Origin: Myxococcales bacterium
GTDB taxonomy: Bacteria > Myxococcota_A > Polyangia > Haliangiales > Haliangiaceae
Assembly (NCBI GenBank): GCA_011526095.1
Contig: WYBA01000378.1
Location: 1-48,407 of the forward strand
DNA length: 48,407 nucleotides
Reading direction: 5' to 3'
Shown here: piece after piece, positions 35,403-45,794 of the stretch
Layout of the letters: each line of letters begins with the position of its first letter
Position numbering within the stretch: position 1 is the stretch's first letter
The notes under the pieces: model-generated
The model's database searches: none
What the model was told of the DNA's origin: nothing
What the model saw: the letters and a program-made list of their open reading frames with translations, nothing else
Translations under genes and position numbers: made by a program

Positions 35403-38140
35403 GAGGGCTGAAGTCTCGACGGGCGGCGGCGGCGCGTCAAGACCGCCCCGGCCACCAGTACGGCCAGGACGATCGAGCCCGCTCCCGGACCGCCGGTCGC
35501 CGAGCAGCACCCGGAGGTCAGGCCGCCGCCGTCGTCATCCTCGTCACAGCCCTCGGCATGCGGGCACGCCAGCTCGCCCGGCTCGACCGCGAGCGCGCCG
35601 AGCGCGCGCCGCATCAGCTCGGTGCGCGCCTCGGCGGTCGAGACGGTCTCGATCGGGAACCCGAGCACCAGGCTGCGGCCGGCGACCGGGTCGACCGCGA
35701 CCACGCCGGCGCCGGCGCCGGTGTCGTAGGCCAGCGCGACCGCGCCGGCGCCCGCGGCGTCGAGCGCGTCGGCCGCGTCGGCGTCGTAGCCGCCCGGGCC
35801 GTCGTCGGCGAAGTCGAGCGCGAGCCCCTCGAACGCGGCGCCCGAGGCGCCCGGGACGCCGGCCACCGCGTAGGTCCCGGCGTCGTCCGCGACCAGCGCG
35901 ACGCCGAGCCGCGCCAGCAGCGCGGCCGCGTCGCCCGCGCCGGCCGCGAGCGCGCGCGCGACGTCGGTGCCGCTGACGATCAGCGCGCCGCCGCCGTCGA
36001 GGTAGGCCGCGACCGCCGCGCGATCGCCCTCGGTCAGCGGCTCGAGCTCCTCGCCGGCGAGCCAGCTCACCGCGGCGTAGCCGTCGAGCGCGACCGCGCC
36101 GCGCCGGACCGCCTCGGCGGTGACGACGTCGAACGCGTAGCCGGCGCCGTGCGCCGCCAGGCCGTGGCGCGCGCCGTGGCTCTCGTCGTTGATCCGGTCC
36201 TCGTAGGCGCGCTCGACGTTGCCGAGCGAGGCGAAGCTCAGATCCTCGTCGAACAGCATCGCGCCGTCGATCCGGGTGAACCCGGCGACGACGAGCACGA
36301 CGGTGCGGCCCCACGACGGCGCCGCGCCGACCACCGGCGACGGCCGCGACTCGCCGCCGGCGTTGGTCGCGGTGACGCGCGCGAACACCGGGCCGCCGCC
36401 GGCGAGCCGCGGGTCGTCCGCCGCGATCGTCAAGGAGGTCCCGTCGACGGCGACGCCGTCGTCGAACGCCCGGCCGTCGCGCGACAGGTAGACGCGGTAG
36501 CCGGTCGCGGGGTCGCCGCCCGCCGGGTCGACGTCGGGCGCGTCCCACGCGACGACCAGGCCGTCGCTCGCCGGGTCCTGGGTCATCCGCGCCGCCGCCG
36601 GCGGCTCCGGCGGCAGGGTCAGCGGCGCGCCGTCGCGCGCCGCGAAGTAGCGCGCGATGCCGTGGGCGAACGCGCGCGCCGCGATCCGGCGGAACCGCGG
36701 GTCGCGCAGCGCCGCCGCGTCCTCGGCGGTGTCGTGGAACGCGACTTCGATCAGCGCCGCCGGCATCTCCGGGTTGTGGCTCGGGTTGACCTCGCCGAAG
36801 TACGCGGTGTGCTGGCCGCGGTCCTGCCAGTCGACCTGCCACGCCGCGCGGAAGTCCTCGATCAGCTCGGTGTGGATCGCGTCCATCAGCTCGAGCGAGC
36901 CGGGCACGCCGGTGAACTGCGACAGATCGCCGTAGGCGTCGGGGCCGTACGCGAACGACGACGTGCCGCGCGCCGGCGACGGCGCGTTGGTGTGCCAGGC
37001 GACGTAGACCGCGTCCTCGCCGTCCTCGTGATCCCACGCCGAGAACCGCGACCGCGTCCCGACGTCGTCGTTGCCGTCCGCCGCCGCGTAGTCCCACACC
37101 GTCGACGGCGCGCCGTTGTACTGGGCGGCGTAGCGGGCGCCGCTCTCGAACGCCGGCCGGTCGCTGGCGCCACCGCCGCGGTCGACGTGGCCGGTGCCGC
37201 CGCCGAGCCGCACCGCGTCCGCCGAGACCACCGCCGCGGCGTCGGCCGAGTCGGCGATCAGCTCGACCGCGGCGCCACCGCCGGCCGCGCCGGGATCGCC
37301 AGGGTCGAAGTGGAACCGCCCGAGCAGCACCCAGGTCGAGCCGTGGCGGCGCTGGTCGACGAGCACGTGGCGCGTCCCGCCGGCGTGGTGGATCGCGTAG
37401 TGCGCGTCGGCCGCGCGGTCCGGCCCCTGGACCCACGCGACGTAGACCTCGTAGTCACCGGGCTCGGCGACGTCGAGCGCCCACCGCGCGACGCCGCCGC
37501 CCGCGGCGGGCAGCGTGACCGAGCCGCCGCCGTCGAACGGGTTGGCGGTGCCGGTCAGCGGCCCGGCCGGCGGCGACCAGCCGTCCGCGACCGCCGTCGC
37601 CGTCGCGCCCTCGACCGTGAAGCCCGCGTCGCCGTCGTCGGCGAGCACCAGCACGCGCTGCATCGACGCCTCGCGCACCGGCACGACGTAGGCGCCCATG
37701 TCGTGCAGGTACGGGATCAGGTGCTGGGCGATCGTCTCGATCGAGATGAAGTCCTCGACGAGGTCGTGGGTGTTGCCGCGCTGGGTGCGCCACCGCCCGA
37801 GGCCGTCGTCCCACACCCAGCCGTGGCCGGCGGACAGGTAGATCGTCTTGCCGGCGAGCGCGCCGTCGCCGAACGGCCGGGCCAGCGTCCGGCCGCCGGC
37901 CGGCGCGACACCCGCGACGGCCGACGCGTCCGCCCGGCGGACGACCGGCCCCCAGCCGGACGCGTCCGGCGCGGGCGTCCGGGCGCCGGCCGCGCGCTCG
38001 CCCGCGGGCGGCGCCTGTTCGGCCACCTCGGGCGGCTCCAGGCCACAGTCGTCGCCGGTCCGCCCGGCGGGCTCGGCTCGCGCGGCCAGCGGGGCGAGCC
38101 CGGCGGCCACGATCAGCAAGGCAGGTACAGCGCGCCCCAT
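35390..38140 (-). CDS. N-acetylmuramoyl-L-alanine amidase with golvesin-like insert and MYXO-CTERM tail
   Basis: A 916-residue protein with a signal peptide (MGRAVPALLIVAAGLAPLAA). Zinc amidase (Amidase_3) motifs are split: KTIYLSAGHGWVWDD near residue 100 and the VEDFISIETIAQHL segment come first, while AVYVAWHTNAP and the catalytic Glu in NPEMPAALIEVAF come about 260-350 residues later. Between them sits a beta domain resembling golvesin/xanthan-lyase binding domains (YEVYVAWVQGPDRAADAHY, HVLVDQRRHGSTWVLLGRFH). After the amidase come a fibronectin-like domain (DGLVVAWDAPDVDPAGGD) and a region similar to a glutamine-amidotransferase-like fold. The C-terminus is a MYXO-CTERM: GCCSATGGPG, helix, RRRR. 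It is a likely cell-surface peptidoglycan hydrolase. Confidence 0.85.
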
Positions 38141-38147
38141 CCGGCGC

Positions 38148-38153
38148 AGGATA
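38148..38153 (-). promoter_or_regulatory. -10-like TATCCT box close to the amidase start codon
   Basis: TATCCT on the minus strand lies 7 nt before the ATG at 38140, in the 35-nt gap after the preceding gene. No ribosome site intervenes. Confidence 0.45.
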
Positions 38154-38175
38154 CCGCCGAACGATGGGGGAGCGG

Positions 38176-38610
38176 TCAGGCGATCATCTGGTCGGCGACC
38201 TCGGGCGACACGCCCGCCAGGTCGGCCGCCGCGATCGCCCACAGCATCGCGGTCATGCACTCCATCACGCTGCGCTCCTCGTCGGCGCTGATCACGACCG
38301 GCGCGGCGTCGATGCACCAGCGCAGCCACCGCCCGAGCGCGGGGTCGACCCCGTCGTCCTTGGCGAGGATCAGGCCCTGATCGAGCAGCTCGTGCGACAG
38401 CCGCGGCGGCGGCGCGCCGTCGAGGTGGGTGACGCGCGCGGCGACGCGACACGCCGCGTCGAGGGCGAGGGCGAATGCGTCGCCGTCGCCGTCCCACAGC
38501 TCGCGCTCGAGCATCTTGACGACGGCGGGCTGGCGGATCGCGAACCAGCTGATCTCCTCGGCGGGCAGCTCGCGGTCGACGTCGGTAAAGGTGGCGAAGG
38601 AGCGGGCCAT
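38176..38610 (-). CDS. Conserved-looking hypothetical protein
   Basis: A 144-residue soluble protein with a strong ribosome site (GGAGG 5 nt before ATG 38610). It is rich in helix and acidic residues: EEISWFAIRQPAVVKMLERE, FALALDAACRVAARV, LSHELLDQGLILAKDDGVD, VMECMTAMLWAIAAADLAG. No signal peptide, membrane segment or known motif is seen. It resembles small adaptor-type all-helical proteins, but I do not recognise it. It is upstream of the amidase and divergent from the thiolase gene; the 123-nt gap contains both promoters. Confidence 0.7.
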   Translation of the reverse strand: MARSFATFTDVDRELPAEEISWFAIRQPAVVKMLERELWDGDGDAFALALDAACRVAARVTHLDGAPPPRLSHELLDQGLILAKDDGVDPALGRWLRWCIDAAPVVISADEERSVMECMTAMLWAIAAADLAGVSPEVADQMIA

Positions 38611-38721
38611 GGGCACCTCCAAAGGGGCTGTGCGACCCACGCTATGCCCGGCCCCGGCGGGGGACCAAGTTTTCGGCGCCCGAGCGCCGCCCGGCCCGGT
38701 GATCCGCGCGCGCCTTCCGGC

Positions 38722-38727
38722 TAAGGT
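38722..38727 (+). promoter_or_regulatory. -10-like TAAGGT box close to the thiolase start codon
   Basis: TAAGGT ends 6 nt before the ATG at 38734, again without a Shine-Dalgarno sequence between. Confidence 0.4.
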
Positions 38728-38733
38728 CCGCGC

Positions 38734-39945
<1,212 letters not shown>

Positions 39946-40102
39946 CCGTCGGCCGCGACCGCGCCGGCTCGCCCATGTGGGGTGAGCGAGACTCCCGTGA
40001 ATTCGCGGTCCCCGGCGCCGGTCGATTGGACTACGATGTCCCACCCTCCCGAGTTCCGTATGCCCGGTTTCGTTCCCGCCGGGCCGTGCTGACGCCACTC
40101 CG

Positions 40103-43100
40103 ATGAGCTCGCTCGACGACCAGGCCCGGCTCGACGCCCTGATCGGCAGGGTGCTCGGCGACAAGTTCCGGCTGCGCGCCTGCATCGGCATCGGCGGCAC
40201 GGGCGCGGTCTATCGCGCCGACCAGATCGCCCTCGGCCGCACCGTGGCGGTCAAGATCCTCGCCGAGGAGCTGGCCGAGGATCCCAAGCTCGTCCGCCGG
40301 TTCCACGACGAGGCGCTCGCCGCGTCGCGCCTCAACCACCCCAACACCGTCTCGGTCATCGACTACGGGCAGACGCCGGATGGCCTGCTGTACCTGGTCA
40401 TGGAGCTGGTGCGCGGCCCGACGCTGACCCAGCTCGTCGCCGAGGGCCCGCTGGTCGTCGATCGCGCGCTCGACATCGTCGGGCAGATCCTCGCCGGCAT
40501 CGAGGAGGCGCACCTCAACGGCGTCGTCCACGCCGACCTCAAGAGCGACAACGTCATCGTCGACCAGCGCCGCGCCGACTGGGACGTGGTCAAGGTCGTC
40601 GACTTCGGGATCGCCCGCCTGCTGTTCAACCCGCCCGAGGGCGAGGATCGCAGCATCTGCGGCACGCCCGAGTACATGGCGCCCGAGACGATCACCGGCG
40701 CGGCGCCGAGCTTCGTCAGCGATCTGTACTCGGTCGGGATCATCTTCTACGAGCTGCTCGTCGGGCACACGCCGTTCGTCGGCGGCACGACGGTGGAGAT
40801 CCTCACCCGCCAGCTCCGCCAGGCGCCGACGCCGCCGTCGCAGCTCCGCCACGGCCTCGCGGGCGACGTCGAGGCCGTGTGCCTGCGCGCGATCGCCAAG
40901 CACCCGCAGGACCGCTACCCGGACGCCGGCGCGTTCAAGGCGGCGATCCTCCAGCTACGCGAGGCGCGCCGCGCGATGCGGTCGGCCAACATGGCGATCT
41001 GCGAGTCGTGCAACGCGCAGATCCCGGCGCGCTTCCGGTTCTGCCCCGAGTGCGGCCAGCCGCGCGCCGGCACGGTCGTCGCGGCGTCGGCGGACACGCA
41101 GGAGCAGAGCTCGCCGGCGATCGTGCTGCCGATGGTCGGGCGCGACGCCGCGCTCGAGGCGGTGGTCGAGCACCTGCGGGCCGACACCGTACCCGCCGTG
41201 ATGAGCGTGTGCGGCGTCGCGGCGTCGGGGCGCAGCAAGCTGCTGCGGGAGGCCTACCAGCGGCTGCTCGACGGCGGCGGGGTCACGGTCTACCAGGCCG
41301 GCCCGGATCCGACGGGGCTGGCGACCCCGCTGTACCCGATCCGCGCGGTCACCGCCGCGGCGCTGGCGCTGCCGCCGGTGTGCACGCTCGAGGAGCTGGG
41401 GCGGTCGGCGACCGAGCTCGGGCTGACCGAGCGCGACCTGCCGGGGCTCGCCGAGCTGTTCGGCCACCCCGGCTCGCTCGTCGACCTCGAGCCGCTGGTG
41501 CGGCGGCGCGAGATGGTCGCGTCGACGGTGCGCGCGCTCCACGCCGCCGCGGCGATCAGCCCGATGGCGCTGGTGTTCGAGAACATCGACCTCTACGACA
41601 GCCCGAGCCAGGAGATCATCCGGCGGCTCGGCGAGCGCAGCGAGGAGTGCCGCGCGCTGCGGATCGTCGTGACGATGACCCCGGCGCTCGCCGCGCAGTG
41701 GCAGGGCCGCGGCCAGACGGTCGAGGTCGGCCCGCTCGACGTCGACGCGATCCGCCACATCGTCGCCGAGGCGCGCGCCAGGGGCATCGCCGACCCGCCG
41801 GATCCGCACCGCCTGCTCGCGCTGTCCGGCGGCCTGCCCGGCCACATCGACCAGTGCATCCAGTACGTCACCGAGGGCGGCACGCTCGACGACAGCGTCG
41901 CGACGATCCCCGACCTGATCGCCGCGCGCGCCTCGCACCTGCCACAGCCGGTGCTCGAGCTGTGCCAGACCGCGGCGGTGTTCGGCTACGACGTCGATCG
42001 CACGGTGCTGACCCACGCGTGCGCGCTCGGCCCGCGCGCGTTCGAGTCGAACCTGTCGGCGCTGATCGCGCACGACCTCGTCCGGGACGCGGACGGCATC
42101 GTCACGTTCACCAGCCCCGCGCTGCGCGACATCGTCTACGACTCGACGCCCGGCGAGGTCCGGCGTCACCTCCACGGCGTCGCGGCGGAGCTGCTGGCGC
42201 AGACGACGACCGAGCCGGCGCTGCTCGGCCACCACCACGACATGGCCGGCGCGACGGACCCGGCGGCGGACTACCTCGCGCGGGCGGGCGACGTCGCGAC
42301 GCGCTACCTCGACGACGCCGGCGCGTGCGCGCTGTACCAGCGCGCGCTGCGCGCGGCGCGCGCCGTGCTCTACGCCAGCGACGAGGACAAGGACGTCCAC
42401 CGCTACGTGACCTTGTCGGTCAAGCTCGCCGGCGCGCTCGGCGCGAGCGGCCAGGTCGGGCTCGCCCGCGGCGTGCTCGACGAGGCGCGGCCGTGGGCCG
42501 CGGGGATCCCGCGGCTCGAGGCCCACCTCGGTCGCGCCGCCGCGCAGCTCGCGCTCGCCGAGGACGACGCCGCCGCGGCGACCGCGCACGTCCGGCGCGC
42601 GATCGGCAGCGCGATCGCCTCGGGCGACGGCGCGCTCATCACCGAGCTCTACCTCGACCTCGCCGGCGTGCTCACGCGCGGCGGCGACCCCGAGGGCGCG
42701 CGCCGCGAGCTCGAGGAGGGCATCGACATGGTCACGTTCGGCGAGGGCGTCGCCGCGCGCGGCGGCCCGCCCGATCTGTGGCGGCTGGTGTTCCGGCTGG
42801 CGCAGCTGTCGTCGGGCGCCGGCGATCACGCGCGCGCGGTCAAGCTGGGCGAGCACGCGCTGGCCCAGGCCCGCCGCGCCGGCTCCCGGCTCGGCTCGGC
42901 GCGGGTGCAGGTGCTGCTCGCCACCGAGTGCGACCGGCTCGGCGACGCCGTCGGCGCGGCCGGCTACCGCGCGGACGCGATCACCGAGCTGCGCCAGCTC
43001 GGGGACCGCCGCACCACCGCCGAGCTGCTGCTCGCCGCGGTCGCGACCCGCACGCTGCTCCGGATCGATCCGCCGGCGCTGACCGAGGCCCGCGCCCTGG

Positions 43101-43156
43101 CCGCGGAGATCGGCTGGGAGGACGGCGCGAGGGCGGGGGCCGCGGGTGAGGGATGA
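40103..43156 (+). CDS. Kinase-like regulator with zinc ribbon, degenerate ATPase and TPR-like domains
   Basis: A 1017-residue protein without a membrane segment. The kinase domain spans about 22-290: GIGGTGAVY loop, AVKIL lysine, DFGIAR, TPEYMAPE. The catalytic loop reads HADLKSDN, so the HRD arginine is Ala (a non-RD kinase) while Asp, Lys and Asn remain. A zinc ribbon follows near 299-320 (CESCNAQIP, FCPECGQP). Then comes a STAND/AAA-type ATPase region with an altered Walker A (GVAASGRS, Arg for the essential Lys) and a weak Walker B (ALVFENIDL). The last 350 residues are helical TPR-like repeats. The layout recalls PknK/MalT-like cytoplasmic regulators. A receiver-like gene follows after 63 nt. 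The 157 nt upstream (39946-40102) shows no gene. Confidence 0.85.
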   Translation: MSSLDDQARLDALIGRVLGDKFRLRACIGIGGTGAVYRADQIALGRTVAVKILAEELAEDPKLVRRFHDEALAASRLNHPNTVSVIDYGQTPDGLLYLVMELVRGPTLTQLVAEGPLVVDRALDIVGQILAGIEEAHLNGVVHADLKSDNVIVDQRRADWDVVKVVDFGIARLLFNPPEGEDRSICGTPEYMAPETITGAAPSFVSDLYSVGIIFYELLVGHTPFVGGTTVEILTRQLRQAPTPPSQLRHGLAGDVEAVCLRAIAKHPQDRYPDAGAFKAAILQLREARRAMRSANMAICESCNAQIPARFRFCPECGQPRAGTVVAASADTQEQSSPAIVLPMVGRDAALEAVVEHLRADTVPAVMSVCGVAASGRSKLLREAYQRLLDGGGVTVYQAGPDPTGLATPLYPIRAVTAAALALPPVCTLEELGRSATELGLTERDLPGLAELFGHPGSLVDLEPLVRRREMVASTVRALHAAAAISPMALVFENIDLYDSPSQEIIRRLGERSEECRALRIVVTMTPALAAQWQGRGQTVEVGPLDVDAIRHIVAEARARGIADPPDPHRLLALSGGLPGHIDQCIQYVTEGGTLDDSVATIPDLIAARASHLPQPVLELCQTAAVFGYDVDRTVLTHACALGPRAFESNLSALIAHDLVRDADGIVTFTSPALRDIVYDSTPGEVRRHLHGVAAELLAQTTTEPALLGHHHDMAGATDPAADYLARAGDVATRYLDDAGACALYQRALRAARAVLYASDEDKDVHRYVTLSVKLAGALGASGQVGLARGVLDEARPWAAGIPRLEAHLGRAAAQLALAEDDAAAATAHVRRAIGSAIASGDGALITELYLDLAGVLTRGGDPEGARRELEEGIDMVTFGEGVAARGGPPDLWRLVFRLAQLSSGAGDHARAVKLGEHALAQARRAGSRLGSARVQVLLATECDRLGDAVGAAGYRADAITELRQLGDRRTTAELLLAAVATRTLLRIDPPALTEARALAAEIGWEDGARAGAAGEG

Positions 43157-43206
43157 CCACGCCCACCGGCCGCGTCACGAGGCGAGGCTTCGGGGCGGCC
43201 ATGCGA

Positions 43207-43212
43207 TAGGAT
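43207..43212 (+). promoter_or_regulatory. -10-like TAGGAT box before the TTG start at 43220
   Basis: TAGGAT ends 7 nt before TTG 43220. This spacing matches the other TANNNT boxes and is the main reason for choosing TTG over the ATG at 43211, which overlaps the box. Confidence 0.4.
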
Positions 43213-43219
43213 GGCCGCC

Positions 43220-43639
43220 TTGAGCACGGTGCTGATCATCCAGCCGGACCTCGGCCTGAGCGGCGCCTGGTTCCAGGCGCTGGCCCGGGGAGGTCACGAC
43301 GTGATCGCGGTCCGCGCCGTCGGCGACGCCGTCGCGCGCGTCCGCGAGGGCGGCATCGAGGCGATCGTGTTCGACGCGCCTGCCGACGACGCCGACGGCG
43401 CCGCCGTGCGCGAGCTGGTCGGCGAGCTCGACCGGCTGCCCGACGCGCCGCCGCTGGTGCTGGTCTCGGACTCGCCGCGCGCGCCCGAGCTGTCGGCGCG
43501 GGTCGGCGCCGCCGCGTTCCTGCCCAAGCCGTGCACGCCCGACGACCTCGTCGAGCTGGTCGCCCGCGTGTCGAGCGCGAACGTCCGCGGCCACCGCTTC
43601 GACGACGAGACGACGGCGCCGCGGCTCAAGGACTTCTGA
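43220..43639 (+). CDS. Receiver-like protein with altered acidic pocket
   Basis: A 139-residue protein starting at TTG 43220, or at ATG 43211 (3 residues longer). The fold order matches a response-regulator receiver: strand 1 VLIIQPDLG, acceptor Asp in AIVFDAPADD, Ser in LVLVSDSP and Lys in AFLPKPC. The usual acidic pair after strand 1 is Gln-Pro, so magnesium binding and phosphorylation may be lost. A short disordered tail follows. It sits directly after the kinase/ATPase gene and may be its partner. It could be a pseudo-receiver used for protein contacts. Confidence 0.72.
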   Translation: MSTVLIIQPDLGLSGAWFQALARGGHDVIAVRAVGDAVARVREGGIEAIVFDAPADDADGAAVRELVGELDRLPDAPPLVLVSDSPRAPELSARVGAAAFLPKPCTPDDLVELVARVSSANVRGHRFDDETTAPRLKDF

Positions 43640-43658
43640 GCGGCCGCCTCGACCGCGC

Positions 43659-44573
43659 CTACGCCGCGCGCTGCGCGCCGCCGCGGATCAGCGCGGCCAC
43701 CGCCGCGTTCTCGCGCGGCGGCTTGCTCGTGTGGTCGTAGAGGCCGCGGCCGGTCTTCTTGCCGAGCTGCCCCTCCTGGACGAGGCGGCGCAGCAGCGCG
43801 GGCGGCCGGTAGCACGCGTCGCCGGTGTCCTTGTAGAGGAGCTTGGCCATCGCGTAGACGACGTCGAGGCCGATCAGGTCGCTGAGCGCGAGCGGGCCGA
43901 CGGGCTGGCCGCAGCCCAGGCGCATCGCGGTGTCGATCTGCTCGGCGGTCGCGAGGCCCTGGCCGTAGGCGTGGATCGCGTTGAGCAGCAGCGGCACGAG
44001 CAGCCGGTTGACGATGAACCCGGTCGAGTCGAGCACCGGCACGGCGGTCTTGCCGAGCGCGGCGACGAACGCCTCGGCCGCGGGGACGACGTCAGCGTCG
44101 GTCGCGGCGGTGTGCGCGACCTCGACCAGCGCCATCGCCGGCACCGGCGAGAAGAAGTGCAGGCCGATCGTGCGCGCCTCGCGCAGCCCGGCCGCCAGGT
44201 CCGCGATCTTCAGGGTCGAGGTGTTCGACGCCAGGATCGCGTGTGGCGCCAGGTGCGGCGCCAGCTCGGCGAACAGCGCGCGCTTCTCGCCGAGGTCCTC
44301 CACGATCGACTCGATGATCAGGTCGCAGCGCGCGGCGGCGAGCTTGTCGGTCGTGACGGTCAGCCGCTCCAGCGCCGTCACCGCGGCGGTGGCGGCGAGC
44401 TTGCCGCGGGCGACGCGGGCGTCGAGCGACGCCTTGATCTTGGCCCGCGCGACCTCGGGGTCGCCGCCGGTCGCCTTGACCAGCACCACCGGAAACCCGG
44501 CGACCGCGCACACCTCGGCGATCCCCGCGCCCATCAGCCCTGCCCCGATGACTCCGATGCTCTCGATCTTCAT
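43659..44573 (-). CDS. hbd: 3-hydroxybutyryl-CoA dehydrogenase family protein
   Basis: A 304-residue protein with GGAGG 6 nt before ATG 44573. The NAD-binding Rossmann motif is GVIGAGLMGAGIAEV. The catalytic His is in GLHFFSPVPAM, with SNTSTL and the DSTGFIVNRLLVPLLLNA helix typical of short-chain 3-hydroxyacyl-CoA dehydrogenases. The C-terminal domain has GCGQPVGPLALSDLIGLDV and GKKTGRGLYDH. It oxidises (S)-3-hydroxyacyl-CoA to 3-oxoacyl-CoA and, with the thiolase at 38734, would supply two steps of short-chain beta-oxidation or butyryl/PHB metabolism. An unusual AT-rich region lies upstream. Confidence 0.93.
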   Translation of the reverse strand: MKIESIGVIGAGLMGAGIAEVCAVAGFPVVLVKATGGDPEVARAKIKASLDARVARGKLAATAAVTALERLTVTTDKLAAARCDLIIESIVEDLGEKRALFAELAPHLAPHAILASNTSTLKIADLAAGLREARTIGLHFFSPVPAMALVEVAHTAATDADVVPAAEAFVAALGKTAVPVLDSTGFIVNRLLVPLLLNAIHAYGQGLATAEQIDTAMRLGCGQPVGPLALSDLIGLDVVYAMAKLLYKDTGDACYRPPALLRRLVQEGQLGKKTGRGLYDHTSKPPRENAAVAALIRGGAQRAA

Positions 44574-44589
44574 GGATGTCCTCCCCGGC

Positions 44590-44725
44590 GTGGTTAACGG
44601 GAAGAACGGTGACCATCGATGAGATTCCTGTCAACGACCTAATTGCACGACACATATCAAGAAATGCCTTAACAACACAGTCAATGCAGTCAAGGCGCGG
44701 ATGGCATTGTCAATGCGTTGACCAG
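44590..44725. promoter_or_regulatory. AT-rich island with palindromic GCATTGTCAATGC site
   Basis: About 135 nt between the ParB-like gene stop and the hbd start is much richer in A and T than the rest of the window. It contains a perfect palindrome GCATTGTCAATGC (44704-44716), further GTCAATGC and GTCAAGGC half-sites near 44680-44695, and GTTAAC. On the minus strand TTGACT and TGATAT could serve as -35 and -10 for hbd, with a long 19-nt spacer. It looks like a regulated promoter with operator sites. Confidence 0.5.
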
Positions 44726-44729
44726 GCGG

Positions 44730-45761
44730 CTATTCCTCGCCGCCCCCGCCCATCCAGGCCGCTGCGGCGACGTCGGCCGCCTTGATCTTGCCCGGGTCGA
44801 ACTTCTTCGCGCTCTCGATCATCTTGTCGACCGTCTTGATCAGGTCGGCGCGCGGCGCCTTCTCGCCCGGCTTGCTCTGGACGAACCGCAGCGGGTTGAT
44901 CCGCGAGACGACCAGCGGCTTGAGGTAGCCGGTCGTGAACCCGGCCGCCTTGAGCCGCGTCACCGCCTCGCCCACCGCCTCGTCGAGCTCCAGCAGCTTC
45001 CTCGCCGCGGCCTCGCGCGCCGGCAACGTGTCGCGCAGCCGCTCGTCGCGCAGCTCGTCGCACCGCGACACCACCGGCATGTACGCGCCGCCCGAGAACC
45101 GGCCGTTCTGCTCGTAGCACAGCCCCACGGTGAGGAACCCGGCCTGCTCGAACTCGAGCGCCAGCTCGGTCTCCTTGCGGTCGGCCGTCGCCGGATCGGC
45201 GACGAGCGCGCGCGCCATCCGCACGACCTCGAGCGCCTTGTCCTTGAGGTTGTGGGCCTTCTCGGTGTTGAGCGCGAGGATGCGGAACGCGACCTCGGGC
45301 TCGGGCAGGATCAGCGCGGTGATGGCCCTGGCGCCGAGCGCGCGCATCGCGGACAGGCGGTGCATGCCGTTGGGCGTGATGAACGTGCCCGCGTGGGGGA
45401 CGGCGACGATCGGGTCGAGGAACCGCCCGACCTTGGGGATCACCGTCGCGAGGCGATCGGCGTGCGCCCTGGACAGCTCGCGCTGGTACGGCGTCGGTTC
45501 GACCTTGTCGATCGGCAGCACGGCGAACACGACCCAGTGCCCGCCGAGCGGGTCGCGGTAGGTCGCGAGCGCGGCGCCGCCGGCGGCGACGATCGCGTCG
45601 ACGAGGCGCTCGACCGCGCCGGGCGGCTCGCCGCCGTCGACCTCGGCCGGGGTCAGCCCGACCGAGCCGGCGGCGGCCTTCGGCTTGCGGGCGCGGGTCG
45701 TCTTCGGCTTGGTGGGCTTGTCGGACGCGGGCTTCTTCGCCGCGGTCTTGGCCTTGGCCAT
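44730..45761 (-). CDS. ParB-like nuclease-domain protein with basic N-terminal tail
   Basis: A 343-residue protein with GAGG before ATG 45761. Residues 1-35 are Lys/Ala/Thr-rich (KKPASDKPTKPKTTRARKPK), a histone-like disordered tail. A ParB/sulfiredoxin N-terminal fold spans about 80-160: VLPIDKVEPTPYQRELS, then IVAVPHAGTFITPNGMHRLS and AMRALGARAITALIL, where NGMHRLSAM occupies the place of the ParB GERRYRA box. A helical domain follows (EKAHNLKDKALEVVRMARAL). No ParA is adjacent and the key box is altered, so it is not an obvious chromosome partition gene. A DNA-binding or CTP-dependent role is possible. Similar orphan proteins occur in Myxococcota. Confidence 0.78.
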   Translation of the reverse strand: MAKAKTAAKKPASDKPTKPKTTRARKPKAAAGSVGLTPAEVDGGEPPGAVERLVDAIVAAGGAALATYRDPLGGHWVVFAVLPIDKVEPTPYQRELSRAHADRLATVIPKVGRFLDPIVAVPHAGTFITPNGMHRLSAMRALGARAITALILPEPEVAFRILALNTEKAHNLKDKALEVVRMARALVADPATADRKETELALEFEQAGFLTVGLCYEQNGRFSGGAYMPVVSRCDELRDERLRDTLPAREAAARKLLELDEAVGEAVTRLKAAGFTTGYLKPLVVSRINPLRFVQSKPGEKAPRADLIKTVDKMIESAKKFDPGKIKAADVAAAAWMGGGGEE

Positions 45762-45794
45762 GGGTGCCTCTGCGCGTTGGGGGCTCGGTGGACG

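Noticed and set aside
44704..44716. Palindrome considered as a parS-like site or phage attachment site
   Set aside because: It does not resemble the parS consensus and there is no integrase, tRNA or duplicated flank nearby. A regulatory operator is the simpler reading.
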